This document shows, in pieces, positions 1 to 8,182 of a DNA stretch of 26,325 nucleotides. Position 1 is the first letter of the stretch; every line of letters starts with the position of its first letter. The DNA is from a virus, in the IMG/VR virus record IMGVR_UViG_3300005548_000375, positions 1 through 26,325 of that record; one strand, given 5' to 3'. The position numbers were made by a program, and so were the translations under genes. The notes beneath the pieces were generated by a model. It was not told the DNA's origin. It worked only from the letters and a program-made list of their open reading frames with translations, and searched no databases.

Positions 1-264
1 TTCCGGATGCTCATGTTCGGCGAGGGGGAACACGAGCGCCGGGACGTAAAAGCCCTGGAAGCCGGCCGTTTGCGCCATCCGAATTTCGGTCGGTCTCGGC
101 GCATTCGGCGCGGTGTACGCCGAGGGACCAGGATTCCTAATCCGTGGTCCGTCACCTCGGTCAAGGGTGGCTACTTCGAACGCGGAACAGACCAGGCGGC
201 CGACGCCGTGGAACGTGAAATGATCAAGGTGCTGGACGATTTTGCCGATCGTCTGCTGAAGTGA
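1..264 (+). CDS. HK97 gp10-like tail-completion protein, C-terminal part
   Basis: The reading frame is open to the left edge, so the gene starts upstream and only the last 87 codons are seen. The fragment has a basic 'LRHPNFGR' segment, then 'NPWSVTSVKGGYFERG' and a helical tail ending in 'DDFADRLLK'. This resembles the C-terminal end of HK97 gp10-type head-tail or tail-completion proteins, where an 'LRHPvFG...pgfF' segment precedes a final amphipathic helix. The place just before the tail chaperone fits that family. The stop (262-264) lies 14 nt before the chosen start of the next gene. The family call is from a partial sequence and is moderate. Confidence 0.6.
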   Translation, partial: FRMLMFGEGEHERRDVKALEAGRLRHPNFGRSRRIRRGVRRGTRIPNPWSVTSVKGGYFERGTDQAADAVEREMIKVLDDFADRLLK

Positions 265-278
265 TGGGAGACCCTGCC

Positions 279-782
279 ATGGCCAGTCTGCTGAAGCCCC
301 TCCGGTTCCGGTTCACCGATGCCCAGGACATCGCGGACTACGGCGAGCGTTGGTACATCTACGATGAGTCGGCCATCACGAGCATGCGCGCGCGCGATCT
401 CATGCCCCTGGAACAGGAGCTGGGATTGCCCCTGGCCGACGTGATGAACGGCGTCCGGCAGAGTTCGATCATGGGTGACATGGCCGGGGCCTGGCTGGCG
501 CTCAAACTCGATCCGGAGTTCGGGGACAAGGCTCCCGCGTTCGCTGACTTCAACCCCGTGGTGATGCTGCTCAAGTGGTCCGCTGTTCCGGCCGAGGAGA
601 TGGAGGCGGGAAAAGAGGAGACCTCCTCTGGGGGCCAGGCGGAGCTGGAGCCAGGGGGATCACCGGACATGCCTCCCTCGGCACCGGTGATGCTGCCGGT
701 CGAATCGGCTACGGACGACACCTTTCAGACGGCTACGGTCTCTTTGGTAAGTATGCCGGTTTCGGGGTCGCCAACTTCCTGA
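279..782 (+). CDS. tail assembly chaperone, unshifted product (G-like)
   Basis: This 167-aa acidic protein is the zero-frame product of the chaperone gene between the gp10-like gene and the tape measure. Such chaperones bind the tape measure and help tail tube polymerisation. I chose ATG 279 because GGGAG (266-270) lies 8 nt upstream; GTG 261 overlaps the previous gene and has no useful SD. Residues 1 to about 110 look folded; the rest is rich in Pro, Ser, Gly and Glu. The slip site at 608-614 is in the correct frame (G GGA AAA), so a fraction of ribosomes should make the longer product in the next entry. The function comes from position and the frameshift, not from a distinctive domain. Confidence 0.8.
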   Translation: MASLLKPLRFRFTDAQDIADYGERWYIYDESAITSMRARDLMPLEQELGLPLADVMNGVRQSSIMGDMAGAWLALKLDPEFGDKAPAFADFNPVVMLLKWSAVPAEEMEAGKEETSSGGQAELEPGGSPDMPPSAPVMLPVESATDDTFQTATVSLVSMPVSGSPTS

Positions 783-901
783 TAGCCATCGGGCCAGTGA
801 TGGCCCAACATTGCAACATCAACCCTGCCTCGCTGGAGAACCTCTCGGTCCTCCAGATTGTTGATCATTATGAGTACATGATCTACAGCCAGGGAGGGTG
901 A
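279..901 (+). CDS. tail assembly chaperone, -1 frameshift fusion (G-T-like)
   Basis: Residues 1-112 are shared with the short product. After AAA at 612-614 the ribosome slips back one base and reads 95 codons in the next frame to the TGA at 899-901, giving about 207 aa. The shifted frame has no stop between the slip site and 899. Its last 60 or so residues look like a real protein (a Gly/Tyr-rich turn segment, a hydrophobic stretch, then a helical 'NLSVLQIVDHYEYM' end). Without the shift this 3' segment would have no start with a good RBS. Paired G and G-T chaperones just before the tape measure are a conserved feature of siphoviruses. The tape measure ATG is 3 nt after the stop. Confidence 0.8.
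608..614 (+). other. -1 programmed frameshift slip site GGGAAAA
   Basis: The heptamer is G GGA AAA relative to the zero frame (codons GGA 609-611, AAA 612-614), the canonical X XXY YYZ pattern. A 6-bp hairpin directly follows: AGAGGA (614-619), loop GACC, TCCTCT (624-629). It begins closer to the slip site than most stimulatory structures. Confidence 0.85.
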
Positions 902-904
902 GGC

Positions 905-2959
905 ATGGCTGTCAGTGACAAGCGTGAACTGATCCTTGACTTCCTGGCTCGGGACAAGACAGGGGACGCCAGCAAGAAGGCTGCCAAGAACATCGGCGAC
1001 GTTGGGGACGCGGCCGACAAGGCGGACCGGAAGCTGGACGGCTTCTCCACCTCCAGCAAGAAGGCCGAGGATGCGGCCGATGATCTGGGTGACGAGGCTA
1101 AGGAAACGGCCCGCTCGCTCGAAAAGCTGGACGCTCAGATCAAGCTGGCCGAGCACGAACTCAAGGGTTTGGCGAAGGCGTTTGCCGATACCGACGATGC
1201 GGCCGAGCGGCTGGACATCGCGAAGGTTCAGCGCAAGCTCCAGTCAGACATCCGGAACCTGAGCAAGAACAAGGCTCTCCTCACCCCGGAGGACATCCTT
1301 CCCCCGCCCGACGACAAGACGGTAAAGCCATACTCGGACCGCTTGATCCGGCGGCTGGGGGCAGGCCTGAAGGATGCCGCCCCCAGCCTCAAGGGCGCGG
1401 GCATCGCCTCGGTCGGTGCCTTCCTGGCCCCCGAGGTGGCCGGGCTGATGGCCGCCGCCGTAGTTGGCGGAGTGGGCCTCGGTGGCCTGCTCGGTGGTGT
1501 GGCCCTGGCCGCCCAGGATCCCGCGATTGAGGGCTGGGCCAGCCGCATCGGCAAGCGCTTCATGACCTCGATCACGGCCGAGGCCAAGGGCGCGTTCACC
1601 ACTCCGATCATGAACTCGCTCGGTCTGCTGGAGGCCGAGGCCGGTAAGGCTGCACCGAAGATCGGGAAGATCTTTGACAACCTCGCGCCCAGCCTGGAGC
1701 CGCTGACCAAGGACATCCTCGGCGCAGCTGATGCACTGCTGGACTCGTTCGTCTACGCCAGCGAGCGAGCGGCCCCCGTACTCAAGGCCCTGGGCCGCCT
1801 GGCCAAGGGCGTGGGTGAGGATCTGGGATCGCTGATCGAGGAGATGGCCGATCACTCGGACGTGTCGGCCGACGCCATCGACCACCTGACCGACTCCATT
1901 CACATGATCACCGAGACGCTCGGGCCCACCATCGGCCTGCTCTCGGAGACATACAAGTGGTTGGACAAGATCAAGGGCGCGATCGACGGTATCCCCGTGC
2001 TGGGTGAGGCGCTCCACGCGTTCACCGTCTTCATGGCTGGTCCGATCGGGATCTTCGCTGACTTCGCTGAGCAGACCGGCCTGTTCAAGGACAAGGCCAA
2101 GGACGCGGCATCAGCTACCGAGGAACTCACCGACGATCAGCGCAAGCTCAAGGACGAGATGGACCAGGCCACCAAGGCGGCCCGGGGCCAGCAGGATGCC
2201 TTGGATGACCTGGCCAAGCAAATGAAGGCGCAAACGGATCCCGTGTTCGGCCTGCTGGATGCCCAGGACAAGCTGAAGTCCAGCCAGAAGAACCTCAACG
2301 ATGTGATCAAGGAGCACGGTCGCACCTCGGACGAGGCCAAGGACGCGGAACGTCGGCTGGCCGAGGCGGCCATCAATCTGGAGGACAAGGCCGGGGCTCT
2401 CGGGCAGACCTTTGATGGCAAGATGACCCCCGCACTAAGATCAACTCTGAAGGCTGCCGGCCTGACCGACAAGCAAATTGGTGATCTTGAAAAGCAGTTC
2501 GTGGACGCCAAGAAGACTGGTCAGGACTTCGCTCGCCGGTACGCTGCCACGGCGTCAGTGAACGGTGTGCCCGGTGCGATCAAGCAAATCAAGACGCTTC
2601 AGGCCGAGCTGAAGTCCATGAAGACCAATTGGACCGTGACCATCCGGCAGAACTTCTTGACCTTTGGCAAGCCGTACTCCCCGGCCGGTATCGCCTCGGG
2701 CAACGTAGGAGGTCTGGCTACCGGCGGCTCGGTCCGAGAGGGAACCCCAACCTGGGTCGGTGAGCACGGTCCCGAGTTGCTGATGATGGATCGTCCCGCG
2801 CGCGTACTCTCGGCCGCCGCCAGCCGAGGCCTGATTCAGGGCGGTGGAACTCAGGCGGGCAGCTTCCAGCCCCAGGCTCTGCGACTGGAATTGGTCGGTC
2901 AACAAGAGGTGGTCTCCCTGCTCCGGTATCTGATCCGTACCGCCAACCTGATTCAGTGA
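905..2959 (+). CDS. tape measure protein
   Basis: This 684-aa protein sits directly after the tail chaperone. It should set tail length and travel inside the tail tube. Residues 1-115 are charged, Ala/Lys/Asp-rich coiled-coil-like helix. Residues about 160-205 are Gly/Ala-rich and hydrophobic, as in the membrane-interacting segments of tape measures. Residues about 395-560 are again long charged helix. The C-terminal region has 'GLATGGSVREGTPTWVGEHG', a Gly-rich motif very common near the end of actinophage tape measures. GGAGGG at 893-898 is a good SD for ATG 905. At about 1.5 angstrom per residue the tail would be near 100 nm, which is an estimate. It is rather short for an actinophage tape measure. 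Confidence 0.93.
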   Translation: MAVSDKRELILDFLARDKTGDASKKAAKNIGDVGDAADKADRKLDGFSTSSKKAEDAADDLGDEAKETARSLEKLDAQIKLAEHELKGLAKAFADTDDAAERLDIAKVQRKLQSDIRNLSKNKALLTPEDILPPPDDKTVKPYSDRLIRRLGAGLKDAAPSLKGAGIASVGAFLAPEVAGLMAAAVVGGVGLGGLLGGVALAAQDPAIEGWASRIGKRFMTSITAEAKGAFTTPIMNSLGLLEAEAGKAAPKIGKIFDNLAPSLEPLTKDILGAADALLDSFVYASERAAPVLKALGRLAKGVGEDLGSLIEEMADHSDVSADAIDHLTDSIHMITETLGPTIGLLSETYKWLDKIKGAIDGIPVLGEALHAFTVFMAGPIGIFADFAEQTGLFKDKAKDAASATEELTDDQRKLKDEMDQATKAARGQQDALDDLAKQMKAQTDPVFGLLDAQDKLKSSQKNLNDVIKEHGRTSDEAKDAERRLAEAAINLEDKAGALGQTFDGKMTPALRSTLKAAGLTDKQIGDLEKQFVDAKKTGQDFARRYAATASVNGVPGAIKQIKTLQAELKSMKTNWTVTIRQNFLTFGKPYSPAGIASGNVGGLATGGSVREGTPTWVGEHGPELLMMDRPARVLSAAASRGLIQGGGTQAGSFQPQALRLELVGQQEVVSLLRYLIRTANLIQ

Positions 2960-2966
2960 GACACAG

Positions 2967-5678
2967 ATGACACTGAACGCGCCCCCGTACGACATCCGTT
3001 TGTGGATCTACCCCGGCATCGATCCGGTCGGAGTGTGGCCGCCCACCTACACAGACATCTCGAACTACGTCCGCTATCCAGGCAACGATGGCGGCCAGCC
3101 CATCACCTACTCGGCGGGCCGCCAGAACGAGGCGGACCAGGTGGACGCGGGAACGCTGAACCTCACCCTGGACAACAGGGATGGCCGGTTCAGCACTCAC
3201 AACCCGTTGAGCCCCTACTACCCCTCGCTCGATCGAGGGTGCCCTATCCGGCTGGCCATGACCTCTTGCCGAGACAGCTTCAACCGGACCACCTCGGGGA
3301 ACCTGGGCACCTCGGACACGGAGAACACCTGGACCTCATCCGCCGCCTGGAGCACCAATGGCAGCGTGGCCACCTGGTCCGGGGTGAGCACCAACGTGAT
3401 CAGCTTTCCGATCAACAACGGTGGCTCAGCCATTGACGTTGACCAACAGATCACCGTCATCCTGCCGAATGCGGCAACCGGTGACGTTCTCCAGGGAGGC
3501 GTGGTCTGCCGATGGACGGACACCAGCAACCACTGGCGGATCTTCCTGGAGTTCACCACCGGCGGCCGAGTCAACCTCCGGATCGTCAAGATCCTGGCCG
3601 GGGCAACCACCAACGTCTTCACCCAGGATGTGGGTGCCTACACCGCCAACAACGGCTGGCGACTGCACGCGCAGGCCTCGGGCGACACGGTGTATGCCAC
3701 CGCCTGGCCGCTCTCCGGATCGTCCCCCACCACCTGGACGGGAAGCGCCAGTGAGGCCGCTCTGACCGGGCGCAGCACGGGCATGATGACCTTCCGGGGT
3801 GGGACCAACACCAACACCGGCACCTTCGTCACGATGGACGACTACCTGTCCACGGCCCTGGAATGGGCGGGCACGGTCAGCCAGTGGCCGGTGGATTGGG
3901 ACATGTCCGGCAACAATTGCTGGGCATCGATCACCGCGAACGGGATTCTCCGTCGTCTCCAGCAGGGGCGCGGAGAGATCAAATCGGCTCTGACCAGGCA
4001 ATTGCCGGCCTACGGGCCCATGGCCTACTGGCCCCTGGAGGATGATTCCGGGTCCACCAAGTTGGCCAATCTGGTGTCCTCCGGGCCCTCCGCCATCTAC
4101 GCGGGCGCGGTCGCGGTGGCCGGGGACGATGGTCCGGCTGGCGGTGGTCCGTCGATCAAGTTGACTGATGCCACGGGCCAGGTGTGGGGGAAGTTCCGGA
4201 CCGGGGTCCTGCCGTCCGGCGTGCACGGCGGAAGCGCCCTGGTGTTCACCAAGTTCGATTCCCTTCCTGCCTCGGACGTAGTGGTGATCAACTGGGACTC
4301 CACCGGGGCGGCCACTTCCTGGCGGTGGATCGTCGGGGCCACCGGCGTGACCATCCAAGCCGTGGCCTCGGACGGGACGATCCTGTCCACGAACTCGGGC
4401 CTGTTCGCCATAGACCCCACCGAATGGGTGGCATGGCAACTTGAGACCGACGTGGTGGGAGCCAACACGGAGTGGGCCTTCATCTGGCACCAGGTGGGCG
4501 CAGTCGACTACCTGGCCATCACAGGATCCCACGTGAGCACCACGGACACCCGGTTCACCGGCATGTCCATCAACCCCTCCAAGGCAACCCCGGCTGGCCT
4601 GTCCGTCGCTCACGTTTGGATCGGGCCGAACACGCTGCCCTTTGTGGCCGACAGCTTCAGCTTGGTCAGCTCGGGATACGCCACCGAGTTGGCCTCGGAC
4701 CGGGCCGCCCGGATGGCGGGGGAGGAGGGGATCCCGCTCATCGTGGAGCCAGGAGACTCGGTCCCCATGGGCTCCCAGCCCCTGGCCGGAATCGTGCCTG
4801 CGCTTCAGCAGTGCCAGGATGCAGACCAGGGGATCTTGTACGAGCGGGACAACGGGCTCGGCTTCCGGCCGCACGAGGCCCGCTTCAACCAGCCCGTGAC
4901 GCTCTCCCTCACCGTCTCGGCCGGACACCTGTCCGGCCCGCCGAGGGCCATCAATGATGATCAGCGGTTGCGCAACAAGTGGACCGTGACGCGGATCGGT
5001 GGCTCCAGCGCGGTGGCGCAGGACGATGGATCGATCGTCATGAACGGCACCTACGATGACACGGCCTCGGTCAACCTCTACTCGGATGATCAGCTCGGGG
5101 ACCATGCTGGCTGGCGTCTGTTCCTCGGCACCTATCCAGCCCTGAGGTGGCCACAGATCACCCTGGACATCTCCCGCATCCCCGGCGCGGCTCAGATCTG
5201 GCGGGGGCGTCGATACGGTTTCCGGATGACGGTGGACACGGGACGAATCCAGGTCATCGGCAACGATCCGGATGTGATCGTGGAGGGCTACCAGGGCACC
5301 CTGTGGCCGCATCGCTGGTACGTGCAGATGAATTGCTCCAGCGCCACGGCATGGGATCAGAGCCTGTTGGACGACTCAGGCCTACGCCTGGACTGCGACG
5401 GCTCCACCGTGGCCGTGGCGGCCGACGACAATGATGTGACGATCACCGTCACCAACGGTGGGGACCCCTATTCGACCTGGGTCCCCACCTCCACCTATCC
5501 GTCCGAGGTGCCCTTTGACCTCAACATCAACGGTGAGATCATGACGGTCATCAACGTGGGGGACCTCAGTGGCAACCAACAGGTGTTGACCGTGACGCGC
5601 GGGGTGAACGGCGCGGCCAAGGCTCACGTGGTGGGTGAACAGGTTCACCTGGCAATTACCACTGAAGTAACGTTCTGA
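2967..5678 (+). CDS. large minor tail protein with lectin-like domains
   Basis: This 903-aa protein follows the tape measure by 7 nt. The N-terminus (about residues 1-95) has the typical actinophage minor-tail pattern, including 'LTLDNRDGRFSTHNPLSPYY' and a 'GCPIRL' segment. Two all-beta segments resemble concanavalin A/LamG-type folds: about 98-300 and about 350-540, the latter opening with 'YGPMAYWPLEDDSGSTKLAN'. The C-terminal part (about 560-903) looks like a baseplate/hub domain. It probably forms or decorates the tail tip and may bind cell-surface sugar; binding is inferred from the lectin-like segments. No peptidase motif was seen. The start is ATG 2967; the SD is weak, so translation may be coupled to the tape measure stop. 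Confidence 0.88.
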   Translation: MTLNAPPYDIRLWIYPGIDPVGVWPPTYTDISNYVRYPGNDGGQPITYSAGRQNEADQVDAGTLNLTLDNRDGRFSTHNPLSPYYPSLDRGCPIRLAMTSCRDSFNRTTSGNLGTSDTENTWTSSAAWSTNGSVATWSGVSTNVISFPINNGGSAIDVDQQITVILPNAATGDVLQGGVVCRWTDTSNHWRIFLEFTTGGRVNLRIVKILAGATTNVFTQDVGAYTANNGWRLHAQASGDTVYATAWPLSGSSPTTWTGSASEAALTGRSTGMMTFRGGTNTNTGTFVTMDDYLSTALEWAGTVSQWPVDWDMSGNNCWASITANGILRRLQQGRGEIKSALTRQLPAYGPMAYWPLEDDSGSTKLANLVSSGPSAIYAGAVAVAGDDGPAGGGPSIKLTDATGQVWGKFRTGVLPSGVHGGSALVFTKFDSLPASDVVVINWDSTGAATSWRWIVGATGVTIQAVASDGTILSTNSGLFAIDPTEWVAWQLETDVVGANTEWAFIWHQVGAVDYLAITGSHVSTTDTRFTGMSINPSKATPAGLSVAHVWIGPNTLPFVADSFSLVSSGYATELASDRAARMAGEEGIPLIVEPGDSVPMGSQPLAGIVPALQQCQDADQGILYERDNGLGFRPHEARFNQPVTLSLTVSAGHLSGPPRAINDDQRLRNKWTVTRIGGSSAVAQDDGSIVMNGTYDDTASVNLYSDDQLGDHAGWRLFLGTYPALRWPQITLDISRIPGAAQIWRGRRYGFRMTVDTGRIQVIGNDPDVIVEGYQGTLWPHRWYVQMNCSSATAWDQSLLDDSGLRLDCDGSTVAVAADDNDVTITVTNGGDPYSTWVPTSTYPSEVPFDLNINGEIMTVINVGDLSGNQQVLTVTRGVNGAAKAHVVGEQVHLAITTEVTF

Positions 5679-5688
5679 CGGAGGAACC

Positions 5689-6201
5689 ATGACGGCCACC
5701 CAGTTCCCCGTTTACTTGGCGGGGATGCGGCTGACAGCCGCTCTACTCAGCTCGGGCATCCCCAACGTTGCTCGCAAAAACTCCAGCGAGACGGCCCCCG
5801 CCTCGGCCGCGTCCGTTCAGGATGACAACGAGTTGTTCGTCTCGGTGGCCGCAAACGCCTCCTACCTGGTTGACGGGTGGATCATCTACACCGCCACCAC
5901 GAACGTTCCGGATCTTCGGACCAACTGGAGCTACCCGTCCGGGGCATCGTTCAGCCGGACCGAGTGGGGCGCGCCCACCGGCTCCACCACCGGGGCCGAC
6001 ACGATCGATACGACCATCGCCACTACCGGCGATGTCTCGCGCGGCGCGGACGCCAACCCTCGCTCCCTGTATGTGAAGGGTGATCTCATCGTCGGGGCCA
6101 ACGCGGGTACGTTCACGTTCCGATTCGGCCAGGTGACAAGCTCGGCCGCCACTGTCACGGTGGTAGCCGGAAGCCGCATCGTCCTGACCCGATACGCGTA
6201 A
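5689..6201 (+). CDS. probable tail-tip or fibre accessory protein, 170 aa
   Basis: This 170-aa Thr/Ala/Gly-rich, mostly beta protein follows the minor tail protein, with the SD GGAGGAA just before ATG 5689. The N-terminus has an 'AGMRLTAALL' segment, then 'NELFVSVAANASYLVDGWIIY' (beta), and the end has alternating hydrophobics ('TFTFRFGQV', 'TVVAGSRIVLTRYA') typical of a beta-sandwich. Proteins of this shape are common between minor tail proteins and endolysins in actinophages, where they are annotated as structural or hypothetical. No enzymatic motif is visible. Role as a virion protein is inferred from position and composition. Confidence 0.65.
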   Translation: MTATQFPVYLAGMRLTAALLSSGIPNVARKNSSETAPASAASVQDDNELFVSVAANASYLVDGWIIYTATTNVPDLRTNWSYPSGASFSRTEWGAPTGSTTGADTIDTTIATTGDVSRGADANPRSLYVKGDLIVGANAGTFTFRFGQVTSSAATVTVVAGSRIVLTRYA

Positions 6202-6211
6202 GGTGATCATC

Positions 6212-7102
6212 ATGGCCGACTGGGTTATCATCCCCTGCCTGAAGACGCTGTTTGCTGAGTTCGATCACATCGCCCCGAATCGTGATCACGCTTCGGACGG
6301 CTCGATCGGGGATGCTGCGCACCAGCAGGAGGTCTCGGACCACAACCCGGACGAGACCGGTTCGGTGCCGACTCGGGACTCAGACCATGTGAACGAGGTC
6401 CACGCCATCGACGTGGATGATGATCTCCGCCGCGCCGATCTGACGATGGAAGATTGCGTTCAGTATCTTCTGTCCGAATGCCGCAAAGATGTCGGAAATG
6501 ACCGTGGCCGGCTGAAGTACATCATTTACAACCGGCGGATTTGGTCGGCCTCGTCCGGGTGGGTGCAGAAGACATACACCGGCTCCTCGCCGCACACCGA
6601 ACACGCCCACTTCAGCGCCGAATACATCTCGGAAATGGAAGCCGATACCCGAACCTGGGGATTGATCGAAAGGTTTGGAGACACCGTGAGCGTCGAAGAG
6701 GTAGTCGACGGAAACACCCAGTACGACAAGGCGACCGCGCCGGATCCGAAGAATCCGACCTGGGTCGGCAACAACACCGGCCGGGCCGTGTGGGACAACC
6801 AGTTCATCCCCAACCCGATCAGCGGCGGCAAGACCAACGCCTATTCGCTGCTCCGTGACCTGGCCACCCAGATCATGTTGGTGAAGCAGGACTTGGCCGC
6901 CCTGGCGGGCAAGGACTTCACGGATGAGGCCGCGATCATTCAGGGGGTGCTGGCCGGGCTGGCTGGAGCCGACGGAGCGGCCGAGGTCATCGCGGACGCC
7001 GTGGTGGCCGCCCTTCCGCCGGACATCGCCGAGGAGGTGGCCAACCAGGTTCTTCTGAAGGGCGGCCAGGCCTTGGTGGATGCAGCAACTCCCGAGTCCT
7101 GA
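6212..7102 (+). CDS. endolysin, M15-like peptidase
   Basis: This 296-aa protein has an N-terminal zinc peptidase-like domain (residues 1 to about 160). Candidate metal ligands follow the M15/VanY layout: His44 in 'SDHNPD', Asp67 or Asp69 in 'HAIDVD', and His131/His133 in 'EHAHFS'. M15-type enzymes cut peptide bonds in peptidoglycan stems or cross-links. The rest (about 165-296) is an acidic, Ala-rich helical tail that may bind the wall or assist assembly; I see no known wall-binding motif. I chose ATG 6212, which has AGGTGA (6201-6206) upstream; the in-frame GTG 6203 is too close to that SD. The gene opens the lysis cassette. Confidence 0.82.
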   Translation: MADWVIIPCLKTLFAEFDHIAPNRDHASDGSIGDAAHQQEVSDHNPDETGSVPTRDSDHVNEVHAIDVDDDLRRADLTMEDCVQYLLSECRKDVGNDRGRLKYIIYNRRIWSASSGWVQKTYTGSSPHTEHAHFSAEYISEMEADTRTWGLIERFGDTVSVEEVVDGNTQYDKATAPDPKNPTWVGNNTGRAVWDNQFIPNPISGGKTNAYSLLRDLATQIMLVKQDLAALAGKDFTDEAAIIQGVLAGLAGADGAAEVIADAVVAALPPDIAEEVANQVLLKGGQALVDAATPES

Positions 7103-7137
7103 TCCATCCCTGCCCTGACCGATATGGCGGACCATGA

Positions 7138-7416
7138 GTGAGCGCGCGGCTTCCTGGGCCCAGACCCCGAGTCGTACTACGCGACGCAGGATCGTGGATC
7201 CTCGGGTGGATAGTGATCTTCAAGCAAGCGGGCATCGTGTTCCCACCACCGAGCCAGGTCAACGAGACCCTGGTGTGGGTGGCCGCCGTGATCATCGGCG
7301 GGCCAGGAATCGCACAACTCTGGCAGGCGAGGTCTGGCGCGGGCACCCCTACGGACGGTTCGCTCTCGCCTTCTCCGCCGCAGGCGTCATCATCATCTTC
7401 ATCTGGCGCGCCCTAG
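7138..7416 (+). CDS. small membrane protein of the lysis region, 92 aa
   Basis: The frame starting at GTG 7138 encodes hydrophobic segments at about residues 18-36 and 44-63, with a 'GWIVIFKQAGIVFPPP' motif that recurs in short membrane proteins next to actinophage endolysins. The tail is Ser/Pro-rich. TGA at 7135 blocks an upstream start. The SD is weak (GGCGG 8 nt upstream). An ATG at 7134 in another frame gives an Arg-rich, less protein-like N-terminus, so I prefer this frame, but the same other frame ends in a convincing TM segment (see findings). It may be a second holin or membrane chaperone for lysis; function unknown. Confidence 0.65.
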   Translation: MSARLPGPRPRVVLRDAGSWILGWIVIFKQAGIVFPPPSQVNETLVWVAAVIIGGPGIAQLWQARSGAGTPTDGSLSPSPPQASSSSSSGAP

Positions 7417-7427
7417 GAGCCTGACTC

Positions 7428-7712
7428 ATGCCAAGGTACGCATGGCTTGTGCTGGTCCTGTCCGTGGTGGCCTGCGTGGGGATCAGCACGCACAGCCTCA
7501 ACTCGGCCCAGAACGCTGTCCGGTCTGAGCGGCAGGCCAGGCTGGACGCGGACGAGGCGCGGCGCGCCCAGGGCCAAGCTCTGCTGGCTGTCCTGTGCAG
7601 TCTTGTCGTCAAGCAAGAGGCTGTGTTCCGAGATGCCAAGACCACCGTTGGTCAAAATGCCGCCGATGCATGGCATGATTTCGGCGTAACCTACCACTGC
7701 TATACCAAGTAG
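7428..7712 (+). CDS. membrane-anchored coiled-coil protein, 94 aa
   Basis: It has an N-terminal signal-anchor (about residues 4-22), then an Arg/Glu/Ala-rich helix (about 28-60, coiled-coil-like), and a C-terminus with 'WHDFGVTYHCYTK'. One TM plus an external helix resembles the small lysis accessory proteins found with actinophage holins; a spanin-like or holin-regulating role is possible but not shown. It has two cysteines besides the one in the anchor. The SD before ATG 7428 is weak. It lies between the 92-aa membrane protein and the probable holin. Confidence 0.65.
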   Translation: MPRYAWLVLVLSVVACVGISTHSLNSAQNAVRSERQARLDADEARRAQGQALLAVLCSLVVKQEAVFRDAKTTVGQNAADAWHDFGVTYHCYTK

Positions 7713-7721
7713 GAGCAACGG

Positions 7722-7958
7722 ATGACTAACCCCGCCAACACCTCCGGTCCGGCCGGGGACGGGTCCAAGAGCCTGGCCAAGGAGAGCAAGGTGGGCGTGG
7801 TGCTCACCGTGGTTCTGAGCATCATCGGCTCGGGCCTGGTCACCTGGCTCAGCAACCTGGACACCACTCAGTGGACCGGGTGGTGGGTATCGGGCGTGGT
7901 GACCATCATCGGTGGCATCGTCGGCCTGATCTCGGCCTGGCTCAAGTCCAACCGGTGA
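7722..7958 (+). CDS. probable holin, two TM segments
   Basis: This 78-aa protein has a polar Gly/Ser/Lys N-terminus, two hydrophobic segments (about residues 24-44 and 53-73) joined by a short 'NLDTTQWTG' turn, and a short 'LKSNR' basic tail. Size and topology match class II holins, which permeabilise the inner membrane so that the endolysin reaches the wall. AGGAGCAACGG lies just before ATG 7722. The neighbours (endolysin 620 nt upstream and two other membrane proteins) support the call. Holins diverge too fast for a family name. Confidence 0.72.
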   Translation: MTNPANTSGPAGDGSKSLAKESKVGVVLTVVLSIIGSGLVTWLSNLDTTQWTGWWVSGVVTIIGGIVGLISAWLKSNR

Positions 7959-7990
7959 TCACTCAGCAGTTGACCCAGGATGAGGTCAAC

Positions 7991-8140
7991 ATGTCTGGCA
8001 AGTTGATCATCACAGCACCGGCCGGCTACCTGGCAGAACTACTCTCCGTGTACACGGAATTGGCCCAACGGGACAACGTGAACACGGACGGGGAGGTCAA
8101 CATCCTGCCTCCCCTGCCCCCACCCGTGATCGACGAATGA
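7991..8140 (+). CDS. hypothetical protein, 49 aa
   Basis: This small acidic protein is last in the rightward late operon. It has a helical middle ('YLAELLSVYTELAQRDN') and a Pro-rich end ('NILPPLPPPVIDE'). GGATGAGG lies upstream of ATG 7991. The frame extends further 5' but overlaps the holin without a better start. The stop immediately precedes the terminator hairpin. No TM segment or known motif is seen. Confidence 0.6.
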   Translation: MSGKLIITAPAGYLAELLSVYTELAQRDNVNTDGEVNILPPLPPPVIDE

Positions 8141-8171
8141 CAGAAGGCCCGGCCATTGGCCGGGCCTTCTG
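8141..8171. terminator. bidirectional hairpin terminator between converging genes
   Basis: A perfect 14-bp stem (CAGAAGGCCCGGCC at 8141-8154 with its complement at 8158-8171) encloses a 3-nt loop. It sits exactly between the end of the rightward late operon (8140) and the end of the leftward gene (8183). There is no long T run, as is common in high-GC actinobacterial phages. Confidence 0.85.
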
Positions 8172-8182
8172 CATCTCCATCT

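Noticed and set aside
3426-5312. Long 628-aa open frame on the minus strand across the minor tail gene
   Set aside because: It is the GC-bias shadow of the 903-aa gene: rich in Arg/Gly/Pro/His, no RBS, and no recognisable domain.
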